DNA from: JANLQX01 sp031381685
GTDB taxonomy: Bacteria > Actinomycetota > Acidimicrobiia > Acidimicrobiales > JANYDT01
DNA: 64,000 nucleotides
NCBI GenBank assembly: GCA_031381685.1
Contig: JANMYF010000055.1
Span: 1 to 64,000, forward strand
Direction: 5' to 3'
Shown: in pieces, positions 1 through 7,214 of the stretch
Position numbering within the stretch: position 1 is the first letter of the stretch
Layout of the letters: every line of letters starts with the position of its first letter
Program-made: the position numbers and the translations under genes
Notes under the pieces: model-generated
Databases searched by the model: none
Seen by the model: the letters and a program-made list of their open reading frames with translations, nothing else
Told to the model about the DNA's origin: nothing

Positions 1-355
1 CCGCTGCCGCGTTCGATCTCATCGAAGACAGTCAAACGGAGAGGCGCCGAGATGTACACCCGGCTGGCTGCACTCCGGAGCACATGCTGGCACCACCACG
101 ACACCGCTTCCTGGTGGTGTCTCTCCAGGATCCAGCTCGAGTGGGTGGTGGGCATCGCCGCAAGCGCAGTGGCGATGGTGAGTTTCAGGATACGAACCTG
201 GCGCCGGCGTCGGAAGGGTGCAGACCTTCGTGTCAGGGGAGGGCTGGCATCACCTCGTGTACGCGTGCCCGTGCCCTTGGCCGAGCACCGCGGGTCATGG
301 AAGCTGTTCTCCCGTAGAGTCGGGTGCCGAGGAGCCTGGTGCTGGGGAGTCTGAT
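1..355. other. No confident gene in the left edge
   Basis: This stretch has open frames on the plus strand but no start, motif or composition that I can tie to a protein family. The third frame stays open from the edge to a TAG at 315-317, so it could be the 3' tail of a gene entering from the left. Its later codons become Arg/Pro-rich in the way of chance frames in high-GC DNA. I see no RNA gene or repeat here. A short GGAG just before position 356 serves the next gene. Confidence 0.3.
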
Positions 356-1783
356 GTGAGCGCGACAACCATCGATGCTGTTGTCGTGGGCTCCGGCCCG
401 AACGGACTCGTCGCCGCGGTGACACTGGCGATGGCCGGTCGTTCGGTCGTCGTGTTGGAAGCGGAGCCGACGGTCGGGGGAGGAACCCGCAGCGGCGAGC
501 TCACCCTCCCGGGCTTCGTGCACGACATCTGCTCGGCCATTCATCCGCTTGGTGCCGGTTCGCCGGTGATGACGTCGCTGCCCTTGTCCGATCACGGACT
601 GCGGTGGCTGCATCCACCAGTGGCCCTCGCCCACCCGCTCGACGACGGGCGTGCCGGGCTGGTGACCCGCGACGCAACGGAGACTGCGAGCGGACTCGGT
701 CGAGATGGGCGTGCGTGGCGTCGGCACATTGCATCGCTGTCCGAGCGCTGGGAGACGCTGATGCCGATGCTGATGCGGCCGCTCCCGCAGGTTCCCCGTC
801 ACCCCCTCACCCTCGCCCGTTTCGGCCTCCCCGCACTGGCCCCGGCGACACGCTTGGGAAACCACTGGTTCGAGGGGGACGAAGCCCGCGCAGTGTTCGC
901 CGGCTCGGCCGCCCACGCATTCCTTCCTCTGTCGCGTCCGATGACGGCGAGCTTCGGGCTGGTCCTGTTGGCGTCTGCCCATGCCGTCGGGTGGCCGGTC
1001 GCTGCGGGGGGATCCCAGTCCATCGCCGACGCCCTCGTGTCGCTGCTTCGTCGTCATGGTGGAAGCGTGGAGACGGACCGACGGGTGTCGTCATTCGCCG
1101 ACATCCCCGAGGCGCGCGCTGTGCTCTTCGATCTCTCGCCGGCGCAAGTCGCGCGCATCGCCGGCGACCGCCTACCAGCGCGTTATCGCTCCAGGCTCGA
1201 TGCGTTCCGGCACGGCCCGGCAGCATTCAAGATCGACTACGCGCTCGACGGTCCCGTGCCCTGGAGCAACCAGGGATGTCGACGCGCCGGCACGGTGCAT
1301 GTCGGCGGAACGGCGGACGAAGTGGCGATGGCCGAGGCGGACGTTGCCGCCGGTCGCCACCCCGATCGACCGTTCGTTCTCGTCGCGCAGCAGTCGCTCG
1401 TCGATCCCTCCCGCGCCCCCGACGGGAAGCACACACTCTGGGCGTACTGCCACGTCCCCAACGGGTCGACCGTGGACATGACCGATGCGATCGAACGCCA
1501 GATCGAACGGTTTGCGCCGGGATTCCGTGATCTGGTGCTCGCGCGCCACGTCGCCAACCCGGCGTGGTTCGAAGCGCATGATCACGCCTACGTCGGTGGT
1601 GACATCAGCGGCGGCGCCCACGACGGTGTGCAGTTGGTGTTCCGTCCATTGGTGGGCCGACCGTACCGGACGCCGAATCCACGCCTGTTCCTCTGCTCAG
1701 CGTCCACGCCACCGGGCGGGGGAGTGCACGGGATGTGCGGGTTCCACGCCGCACACGTAGCCCTGCGAGGTCCTCTCGCCTAG
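356..1783 (+). CDS. FAD-dependent oxidoreductase, phytoene desaturase-like (COG1233 type)
   Basis: A 475-residue flavoprotein of the phytoene dehydrogenase/amine oxidase superfamily, expected to oxidise or desaturate a lipid-like substrate using bound FAD. The N-terminal Rossmann signature VVVGSGPNGLVAA (about residues 9-21) is followed by an acidic strand end (VVVLEAEP) and a Gly-rich turn (VGGGTRSGE), as in this family. The C-terminus carries the second FAD-contact block (PPGGGVHGMCGFHAA). I chose the GTG at 356 because GGAG lies about six bases upstream and the Rossmann fold begins directly after it; a longer in-frame extension to 218 has no protein-like character. The substrate cannot be told: no carotenoid genes lie nearby, so carotenoid synthesis is not implied. 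Confidence 0.82.
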   Translation: MSATTIDAVVVGSGPNGLVAAVTLAMAGRSVVVLEAEPTVGGGTRSGELTLPGFVHDICSAIHPLGAGSPVMTSLPLSDHGLRWLHPPVALAHPLDDGRAGLVTRDATETASGLGRDGRAWRRHIASLSERWETLMPMLMRPLPQVPRHPLTLARFGLPALAPATRLGNHWFEGDEARAVFAGSAAHAFLPLSRPMTASFGLVLLASAHAVGWPVAAGGSQSIADALVSLLRRHGGSVETDRRVSSFADIPEARAVLFDLSPAQVARIAGDRLPARYRSRLDAFRHGPAAFKIDYALDGPVPWSNQGCRRAGTVHVGGTADEVAMAEADVAAGRHPDRPFVLVAQQSLVDPSRAPDGKHTLWAYCHVPNGSTVDMTDAIERQIERFAPGFRDLVLARHVANPAWFEAHDHAYVGGDISGGAHDGVQLVFRPLVGRPYRTPNPRLFLCSASTPPGGGVHGMCGFHAAHVALRGPLA

Positions 1784-1892
1784 GCGCGACACAGGCCTGG
1801 TCCGTTCGACCCACTCGCTGCCTCGCGCCGACCGAAGCCGCTCGGCCAGGGATCGACGAGGCTCAAGGCGACGGTTCCATCGGCCGATCGTC

Positions 1893-4532
1893 ATGGCCAT
1901 GGGATTGGGTGAGCATGGACGCTCCGTGGTCGACGCACCGTCGACTCTGCGCCCTGCCGCGTCTGCTCCGCCAAATCACGGCGCCAGACGCGTGGCGCTG
2001 CTGACGCTCGGCCTCTGGGTCGTTTCGGCGGTTGCGGTGCTGGCGCTCACGGGATCAGAGCACTGGCGTGAGCCGACCCGCTGGCCTTGGTGGCTTGCCG
2101 TGCCAACCCTGGCGCTGATGTTCGCGGCCGCGGAGATCTTCGTCGTGCATCTCCATGTTCGAGGTGAAGCGCACACCTTCGCCCTCCGTGAACTCCCCGT
2201 CGCTCTGGGGCTGTTCTTCGCCTCGCCCTTCGTGGTCATCGGCACACAGATCGTCGGCGGAACGCTGGCGCTGCGGCTTCACCGCAAGCAAGGACCGCTC
2301 AAGCTTCTGTTCAACACGGCCGCGTTCGTGGCTGCGGACATCCTGTCGATCGGGTTGTTCCGATACCTTGCGCCTGATCGGGCGCCGATCGACGAGATGG
2401 TGCTGATCAGCGGCTCGGTAGCGCTTCTCGCCGGCTCGATCCTTTCGGTCTTCCTCGTGTTCCTCGCAATATCGCTCGCCACCGGCGCCTGGCGGCTGTC
2501 CGAGCTCACCGCCGGCGTCCGCTTCGCGCTAGTGACGAACATCTTCACCGTGAGCCTCGGGGCCATCGCCGTGATCGTGGTGGACGCACAGCCCTGGCTC
2601 TCGGGGTTGCTCGTGGTTCCGACCGGCGGCATCTACCTGGCGAACTGGGCCTACACCACGCAGCGCCGACGCCACGAGGGCCTCGAATTCCTCTACAGCT
2701 CGACCAAACTGCTGCACGAGTCATCAGACCTGGAATCGGGGATGACCGAACTGCTCCGTCACGTCCGCGACACGTTCCAGGCCGAAGCGGCCGAGCTCAT
2801 CTATCTGTCGGAGGCCACCGATTCGCCGGTCTGTGTTCGGGTCGGTCCGGGGGAACTGGTGCAGGCGTTCGGCACGCTCGACGACACCCATCATCTGCTC
2901 ATCGGTCTCCTCGAATCCCGACACTCGTCGATTCTTGACGCCACCGTTGCGGGGGAGGCTGGTCAGGGCGGTGAGTTCCTCCGACAGCGTGGCTACAACG
3001 ACGCAATGATCATCCCCCTCATCGGTGAGTCACGGCTCATCGGCGGCCTGGTCGTTGCCAATCATCTGAGCGCGGTCGTGGGATTCGACGTGAACGATGT
3101 CCGTCTGGCCGAGACGCTGGCCAACCACACGGCGATCGCGCTCGAGAATGGCCGTCTCGAGCAGTCACTCGCTCAGCTGCGGGTGATGGAAGGCCGACTG
3201 ACCTTCCAAGCGACCCATGATCCGCTGACCAACCTCGCCAACCGCTCCCTGTTCCGATCCGAGGTCCAGGAGGCAATCGACTCGTGTGCACCAGCGCGGG
3301 GCGCGGCGATGTTCATCGATCTCGATGATTTCAAGACCGTGAACGACAGCTTCGGCCATGCCACCGGCGATTCCCTGCTCATCGAGGTGGCGTCGCGGTT
3401 GAAGGGGTGCGTGAACCCGACCGAGACCGTCGCGCGCCTCGGCGGCGACGAGTTCGCCATCCTTCTTCCGAATGCCGAACACGGCGAAGCCGTCAACGCT
3501 GTGGCCCAACGAATCCTTGACGCGCTCGATGATCCGGTACGTATCGGCGACCTGCGCCTCCAGGTTCGCGCCAGCGTCGGCGTCGCCCTCATGGACCCGG
3601 GAACGGACGCCACGGCTCTCATGCGCAACGCCGACACGGCGATGTACATCGCTAAGGCAAAGGGCAAGGGCCGCTCCGTCACGTTCTCGTCGTCCATGCA
3701 CGAATCGACCCTGCATCGCTACAACCTTCGAACGGAACTCGAAGAGGCGCTGACCCGCGGCGAACTCTCCGCCGTCTACCAGCCGATCGTGACGCTGGCC
3801 ACCAACGAGTTGGTCGGTGCCGAAGCCCTGGTGCGCTGGAACCATCCTGCGCTCGGTTACCTCGAGCCTGATGTGTTCTTGGGTGTCGCGCAGGATTCGG
3901 GACTGATCGCCGCGCTCGACATGGCGGTGCTCGACCTCGCCTGCGCCTGGGTGGCGCGAACCGACACCACAGGCATGGGTGTTCCCTGGGTCTCGGTGAA
4001 CATCTCCCCTCGGAGCTTCCGGGAACCCGGTCTCGTCGATCGGATCAGCTCGGCCCTCGGGCGAGCCGGGCTGGTGCCTTCACGTCTTGTCATCGAGATC
4101 ACCGAAGACCTCGTCGCCGAAGATCTCGATCACGCGGTCGAGGTGCTCCGTCAGCTCAGCATGGTCGGTGTGGGCTTGGCCCTCGACGATTTCGGGACGG
4201 GGTACTCGTCGCTCAGTCATCTGCGGATGATGCCGGTCGACACCATCAAGATCGCCAAGCCCTTTGTGGACGACCTGGAGACGTCGATAGATGAGCAGGC
4301 GTTCGCGACCGCCATCGTCACCCTCGCCGACAACTTGGGGAAGTTCACGGTTGCCGAGGGCATCGAGCGGCCCGAACAGCTTGATGCACTTGTCGCCATG
4401 GGTTGCGAAGCCGGACAGGGGTACCTGTTCGCCCGGCCGATGGATGAGACAACGTTTGCCGTGTGGATGCGCCAAACGACCACCCGCGTCGGTTCTGGGA
4501 CTGTTGCCGCCGTGCATCGCTCGACGCTCTGA
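1893..4532 (+). CDS. Membrane GAF-GGDEF-EAL protein (cyclic di-GMP turnover)
   Basis: An 879-residue protein. Residues about 30-260 contain several hydrophobic helices forming a membrane sensor. A GAF-like domain follows (about 270-410), then a diguanylate cyclase domain with intact GGDEF (near residue 516) and a phosphodiesterase domain with EAL (EALVRW, near 646) and the metal/base motif DDFGTGYSS (near 764). Both catalytic signatures look complete, so it may both make and degrade cyclic di-GMP, with the membrane and GAF parts setting the balance (inference). The start is uncertain: the ATG at 1893 has no clear Shine-Dalgarno, another in-frame ATG is at 1899, and the first 25 residues are low-complexity. 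It is followed on the same strand by the S8 peptidase. Confidence 0.88.
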   Translation: MAMGLGEHGRSVVDAPSTLRPAASAPPNHGARRVALLTLGLWVVSAVAVLALTGSEHWREPTRWPWWLAVPTLALMFAAAEIFVVHLHVRGEAHTFALRELPVALGLFFASPFVVIGTQIVGGTLALRLHRKQGPLKLLFNTAAFVAADILSIGLFRYLAPDRAPIDEMVLISGSVALLAGSILSVFLVFLAISLATGAWRLSELTAGVRFALVTNIFTVSLGAIAVIVVDAQPWLSGLLVVPTGGIYLANWAYTTQRRRHEGLEFLYSSTKLLHESSDLESGMTELLRHVRDTFQAEAAELIYLSEATDSPVCVRVGPGELVQAFGTLDDTHHLLIGLLESRHSSILDATVAGEAGQGGEFLRQRGYNDAMIIPLIGESRLIGGLVVANHLSAVVGFDVNDVRLAETLANHTAIALENGRLEQSLAQLRVMEGRLTFQATHDPLTNLANRSLFRSEVQEAIDSCAPARGAAMFIDLDDFKTVNDSFGHATGDSLLIEVASRLKGCVNPTETVARLGGDEFAILLPNAEHGEAVNAVAQRILDALDDPVRIGDLRLQVRASVGVALMDPGTDATALMRNADTAMYIAKAKGKGRSVTFSSSMHESTLHRYNLRTELEEALTRGELSAVYQPIVTLATNELVGAEALVRWNHPALGYLEPDVFLGVAQDSGLIAALDMAVLDLACAWVARTDTTGMGVPWVSVNISPRSFREPGLVDRISSALGRAGLVPSRLVIEITEDLVAEDLDHAVEVLRQLSMVGVGLALDDFGTGYSSLSHLRMMPVDTIKIAKPFVDDLETSIDEQAFATAIVTLADNLGKFTVAEGIERPEQLDALVAMGCEAGQGYLFARPMDETTFAVWMRQTTTRVGSGTVAAVHRSTL

Positions 4533-4595
4533 CGCTGCGACGCCGTCAACGTCTGTTGCTGTGCCGTAGTTCATGATCGGGTGACGGCGGATTCA

Positions 4596-4700
4596 GTCGT
4601 GAGAGGTGGTGCAGAGGCTCTCGACCCATTCACACGACCACGGAGAGTGACGAAGATGGGTGCGTGGTCATGGATGACCACCCGAAACCTGGAGTACCAC
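4596..4700 (+). promoter_or_regulatory. Leader of S8 peptidase 1, conserved with the leader of copy 2
   Basis: About 105 bases before the first S8 gene are similar to the 104 bases before the second copy (7111-7214). Two pairings occur in both: an outer GTC...GAC enclosing GAGAG/CTCTC (copy 2: GAGA/TCTC), and GACCAC (from about 4636) with GTGGTC (from about 4666) enclosing a similar 22-base loop beginning GGAGAGTG. A one-base indel puts the two leaders in different frames relative to their genes, so the likeness is at nucleotide rather than protein level. It may be a structured RNA, or simply carried along by gene duplication. I do not recognise a known riboswitch. Confidence 0.4.
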
Positions 4701-6287
4701 TTGCGACACTTCCCCAAGCCTTCGAACGCCCCCTCCGGAGCCACCTGGCTCCGCCACATACTGCGTGGCCCCACGACAGGCCTCGTTCTCGGCACAATGC
4801 TCGCCGGAGCCAGCCTTGTCCCGGCCTTCGGCGCCCAGCCTGCGTCGGCCGCGGGGTACGACCCGGCCGCCGATCCGTACTCGATGGCCGCGGTCACCTC
4901 GATCACGGGAGCCACGGCGTGGTGGAACGCCGGCTTCACCGGCCGGGGCATTGACGTCGCAGTGATCGACACCGGGGTCTCGCCGGTCCCCGGCCTCGAT
5001 GCTCCGGGAAAGATCATCCACGGCGCCGACCTCTCGCTCGAGTCGCAGGCCCCGAACCTCACCCGCATGGACACCAACGGCCACGGCACGTTCATGGCCG
5101 GGCTCATCGCCGGGAAGGACGCAGCTCTCACGGCGCCGTATGCGAACGCTCCGGCCAGCGCGTATCGCGGGATGGCTCCCGACGCCCGCATCGTCAACGT
5201 CAAGGTAGGCACCGCTGACGGAGGCGTCGACGTGACCCAGGTCATCGCCGCGATCGACTGGGTCGTCCAGCACAAGAACGACAACGGGATGAACATCCGC
5301 GTCCTCAACCTGTCCTACGGGACGAACTCGTTGCAGAATGCCGAGGCCGACCCGCTCTCGTTTGCCGTCGAGCAGGCCTGGAAGCGGGGCATCGTCGTCG
5401 TGGCCGCGGCCGGGAACAGCGGTTACCAGCGGGGCAAGGGTGCTCCTGGCCTGGCCAACCCCGCCTACAACCCGTTCGTGATCGGTGTCGGTGGCTACGA
5501 CACGATGGGCACGGCCCTCCCCAACGACGATGTCATGGGCGTCTACTCGGCGAGCTCAACGGGATGCGGGGCCAAGTGCAAGAACCCCGACTTCGTTGCC
5601 GTCGGTTCGCACCTCCAGGGCCTTCGGGTCCCCAACGGGTACCGGGACGTGACGAGCCCCGAGGGCCGGATCGATGCCCGCTACTTCCGGGGTTCCGGTA
5701 CCTCGCAGGCCGCCGCCATCGCCTCCGGCGCGATCGCCCTGATCCTGCAGAAGTACCCGAACCTGACCCCGGACCAGGTCAAGCGCTTCATCGCCAACAA
5801 CGGCAAGAAGGTTCCGGGGGCCGATAGCCAGGCCCAGGGTAGCGGCGAGATCGACCTCGCCACCCTCGCCGGCAAGACCCCGGCGGCCTTCATTCAGACG
5901 TTCGCCCCGGCCAAGGGCGGCGGCACGATCGAAGACGCCCGCGGGTCCGATCACCTCACCGCCGACGGCGTCACCCTCACCGGCGAGAAGGACGTCTTCG
6001 GGCGGCCTATCGACACCAAAATACTGGCTCTGGCACAGGCCGCAGGATCATCGTGGTCCGGCGGCACGTGGAACGGCTCCACGTGGTCCGGGTCATCCTG
6101 GTCCGGCTCGTCATGGTCCGGGTCCAGCTGGTCGGGTTCCTCGTGGTCGGGCAGCTCGTGGTCAGGGTCGTCGTGGTCCGGTTCGAGCTGGTCGGGCTCC
6201 TCGTGGTCGGGAAGCTCGTGGTCGGGCTCCTCGTGGTCAGGCAGCTCATGGTCGGGAAGCTCCTGGTCCGGCGGCTCCTGGAACTGA
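4701..6287 (+). CDS. Secreted subtilisin-like (S8) serine peptidase with Trp-Ser-Gly repeat tail, copy 1
   Basis: A 528-residue exported protease. A signal sequence covers roughly residues 1-51 (hydrophobic core LVLGTMLAGASLVPA, Ala-x-Ala-like cleavage at ASA-A). The S8 catalytic triad is complete: Asp near 90 (AVIDTGVS), His near 128 (NGHGTFMAG) and Ser near 335 (GSGTSQAAA). The C-terminus is about 80 residues of WSGSS pentapeptides ending WSGGSWN. I take the TTG at 4701 as start because GGAG lies seven bases upstream and the paralogue at 7215 has an ATG at the matching place behind the same GGAG; an ATG at 4656 would give a longer N-terminus. A strong hairpin follows at 6318-6347. The tail may mediate surface attachment or secretion (inference). 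Confidence 0.9.
   Translation: MRHFPKPSNAPSGATWLRHILRGPTTGLVLGTMLAGASLVPAFGAQPASAAGYDPAADPYSMAAVTSITGATAWWNAGFTGRGIDVAVIDTGVSPVPGLDAPGKIIHGADLSLESQAPNLTRMDTNGHGTFMAGLIAGKDAALTAPYANAPASAYRGMAPDARIVNVKVGTADGGVDVTQVIAAIDWVVQHKNDNGMNIRVLNLSYGTNSLQNAEADPLSFAVEQAWKRGIVVVAAAGNSGYQRGKGAPGLANPAYNPFVIGVGGYDTMGTALPNDDVMGVYSASSTGCGAKCKNPDFVAVGSHLQGLRVPNGYRDVTSPEGRIDARYFRGSGTSQAAAIASGAIALILQKYPNLTPDQVKRFIANNGKKVPGADSQAQGSGEIDLATLAGKTPAAFIQTFAPAKGGGTIEDARGSDHLTADGVTLTGEKDVFGRPIDTKILALAQAAGSSWSGGTWNGSTWSGSSWSGSSWSGSSWSGSSWSGSSWSGSSWSGSSWSGSSWSGSSWSGSSWSGSSWSGSSWSGGSWN
6047..6284 (+). repeat. 15-bp coding tandem repeat (WSGSS pentapeptides), copy 1
   Basis: About sixteen 15-base units encode WSGGT, WNGST, roughly thirteen WSGSS and a final WSGGS. 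The third codon positions vary (tcg/tcc/tca, ggg/ggc), so the array has been kept at protein level and is not a recent slippage product. The opposite strand reads as a long Asp/Pro/His-rich frame, which is a shadow. Confidence 0.9.
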
Positions 6288-6317
6288 ACGAGACCGTCGA
6301 CCCGTCTTCGACAAAAT

Positions 6318-6347
6318 GAAGGAGCCGGCCGCAAGGCCGGCTCCTTC
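6318..6347. terminator. Strong hairpin after S8 peptidase 1
   Basis: A perfect 13-bp stem (GAAGGAGCCGGCC with its complement) encloses a GCAA tetraloop. AAAAT precedes it on the plus strand, which is a T-run for minus-strand transcripts, and no clear T-run follows on the plus strand. Its place 30 bases after the stop at 6287 and before the next gene fits transcript end formation. Confidence 0.7.
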
Positions 6348-6439
6348 GCCGTTCATGCGCTTTCGGGTGCCGAATCGCAAGATCGGTGCGAACGTGTTCA
6401 TCGCCCGGCTTCAGCAGCGGAAGTGTACGGTCGCGGGCC

Positions 6440-7033
6440 ATGCACTCGTCAGAACGAATCGCCTGGATCGACACGATCACCGAAGACGCAGCCGAGGGTC
6501 TGCTCCAAGAGCTCTACGACGCGGAACGCGACAAGTCCGTTGGTGCTGTCGACAACATTCTGAAGGTGCATGCGCTCCACCCCGGGACCATGCGTGCACA
6601 TATCGATCTCTACCGGACCGTGATGTATGGGCGCTCCGGCGTGACCCGCATCGAGCGGGAGATGATCGGTGTGACGGTCTCCAAGATCAACAGCTGCCAC
6701 TACTGACTTGCTCATCATGCGGCCGGTCTCGTCCGCCTTTGCAAGGACGTCGCTCTCGTACGCGCGCTTATTGATGACCTCGAGTCAGCAGAGATCACCG
6801 ACCGTCAACGCGCCATCCTCGCCTACGCCGTTGGCTTGACGGTCGCCCCGGGCGCAATGATCGAAGACTCACTTGCTCCGCTGCGCGCGACAGGCCTGTC
6901 GGATCGTGACATCCTCGACGTCAACCAGGTCACTGCATACTTCGCCTACGTGAACCGGGTCGCCGATGGCCTCGGCGTGGTGACCGATGCCTACGCCCAG
7001 GACGCGTACCGCGCCATCGTCGGAACCGACTGA
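6440..7033 (+). CDS. AhpD/CMD-family peroxidase-related protein, candidate selenoprotein with in-frame UGA
   Basis: One continuous frame from ATG 6440 to TGA 7031-7033 (197 residues) is interrupted only by TGA at 6704-6706. The protein matches the peroxidase-related branch of the AhpD/carboxymuconolactone decarboxylase fold: NILKVHALHPGTMRAH, then SREREM-like TRIEREMIGVTVSK, the redox motif, and the family's C-terminal block (GLSDRDILDVNQVTAYFAYV, then NRVADGLGV). Relatives have Cys-His-Tyr-Cys-x-x-His-His; here the second Cys codon is UGA, giving Cys86-His-Tyr-Sec89-Leu-Ala-His-His. In AhpD this is the peroxide-reacting position, so selenocysteine would be chemically apt. A SECIS-like hairpin begins directly after the UGA. 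AhpD-like selenoproteins are known from marine metagenomes. The alternative is a Cys-to-stop mutation, but family-typical sequence continues for 108 codons with no other lesion. No sel genes lie in the window. Confidence 0.82.
6704..6745 (+). promoter_or_regulatory. UGA (Sec) codon and SECIS-like hairpin
   Basis: The UGA is at 6704-6706. CUUGC (6707-6711) pairs with GCAAG (6741-6745). Inside, GCGG (6719-6722) pairs with CCGC (6733-6736); after a C/U mismatch, C6724 pairs with G6731, leaving the apical loop GGUCUC (6725-6730). Eighteen bases separate UGA from the loop, whose first bases are GG. Bacterial SECIS elements are described with a stem starting near UGA, an apical loop about 16-37 bases away and a G in its first two positions. 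From memory, E. coli fdhF also has 18 bases followed by GGUCU. The structure is my manual pairing, not a computed fold. Confidence 0.68.
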
Positions 7034-7110
7034 ATGGGCACAGGGGCCAGCGCGCCCGCCCGAACGGCCAGGTAGCGCGGCCCGAGCCTCAACGACTGAC
7101 GGTTCGTTCG

Positions 7111-7214
7111 GTCGTGAGATGTGGTGCAGAGTCTCCCGACTTATTGAGGTGACCACGGAGAGTGGCGATAGTGGGTGCGTGGTCGCGGAAGATCACCGAA
7201 ACTTCGGAGCACCT
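7111..7214 (+). promoter_or_regulatory. Leader of S8 peptidase copy 2
   Basis: This is the counterpart of 4596-4700. It keeps the GACCAC/GTGGTC pairing with a loop starting GGAGAGTG and the upstream GAGA/TCTC hairpin, and ends in GGAG a few bases before the ATG at 7215. The gene-proximal part differs from copy 1 by a one-base indel, so the nucleotide similarity is not explained by a shared reading frame. Confidence 0.4.

Noticed and set aside
52..354. Open 100-residue plus-strand frame at the left edge
   Set aside because: Composition is Trp/Arg/Cys-rich without family motifs, typical of chance frames in high-GC DNA, and it overlaps another open frame and the start region of the next gene.
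4596..4700. Known riboswitch class (cyclic di-GMP, cyclic di-AMP, cobalamin) before S8 gene 1
   Set aside because: I could not match the leader to a consensus I know, so I report only the conserved pairings.
5951..6334. Asp/Pro/His-rich minus-strand frame over the WSGSS repeats (and its counterpart at 8462-8755)
   Set aside because: It is the reverse translation of the 15-bp repeats of the S8 genes; the plus strand has the catalytic domain and signal peptide.
6836..7033. Separate small protein starting at ATG 6836
   Set aside because: It is the C-terminal part of the AhpD-family protein in the same frame as the part before the UGA.
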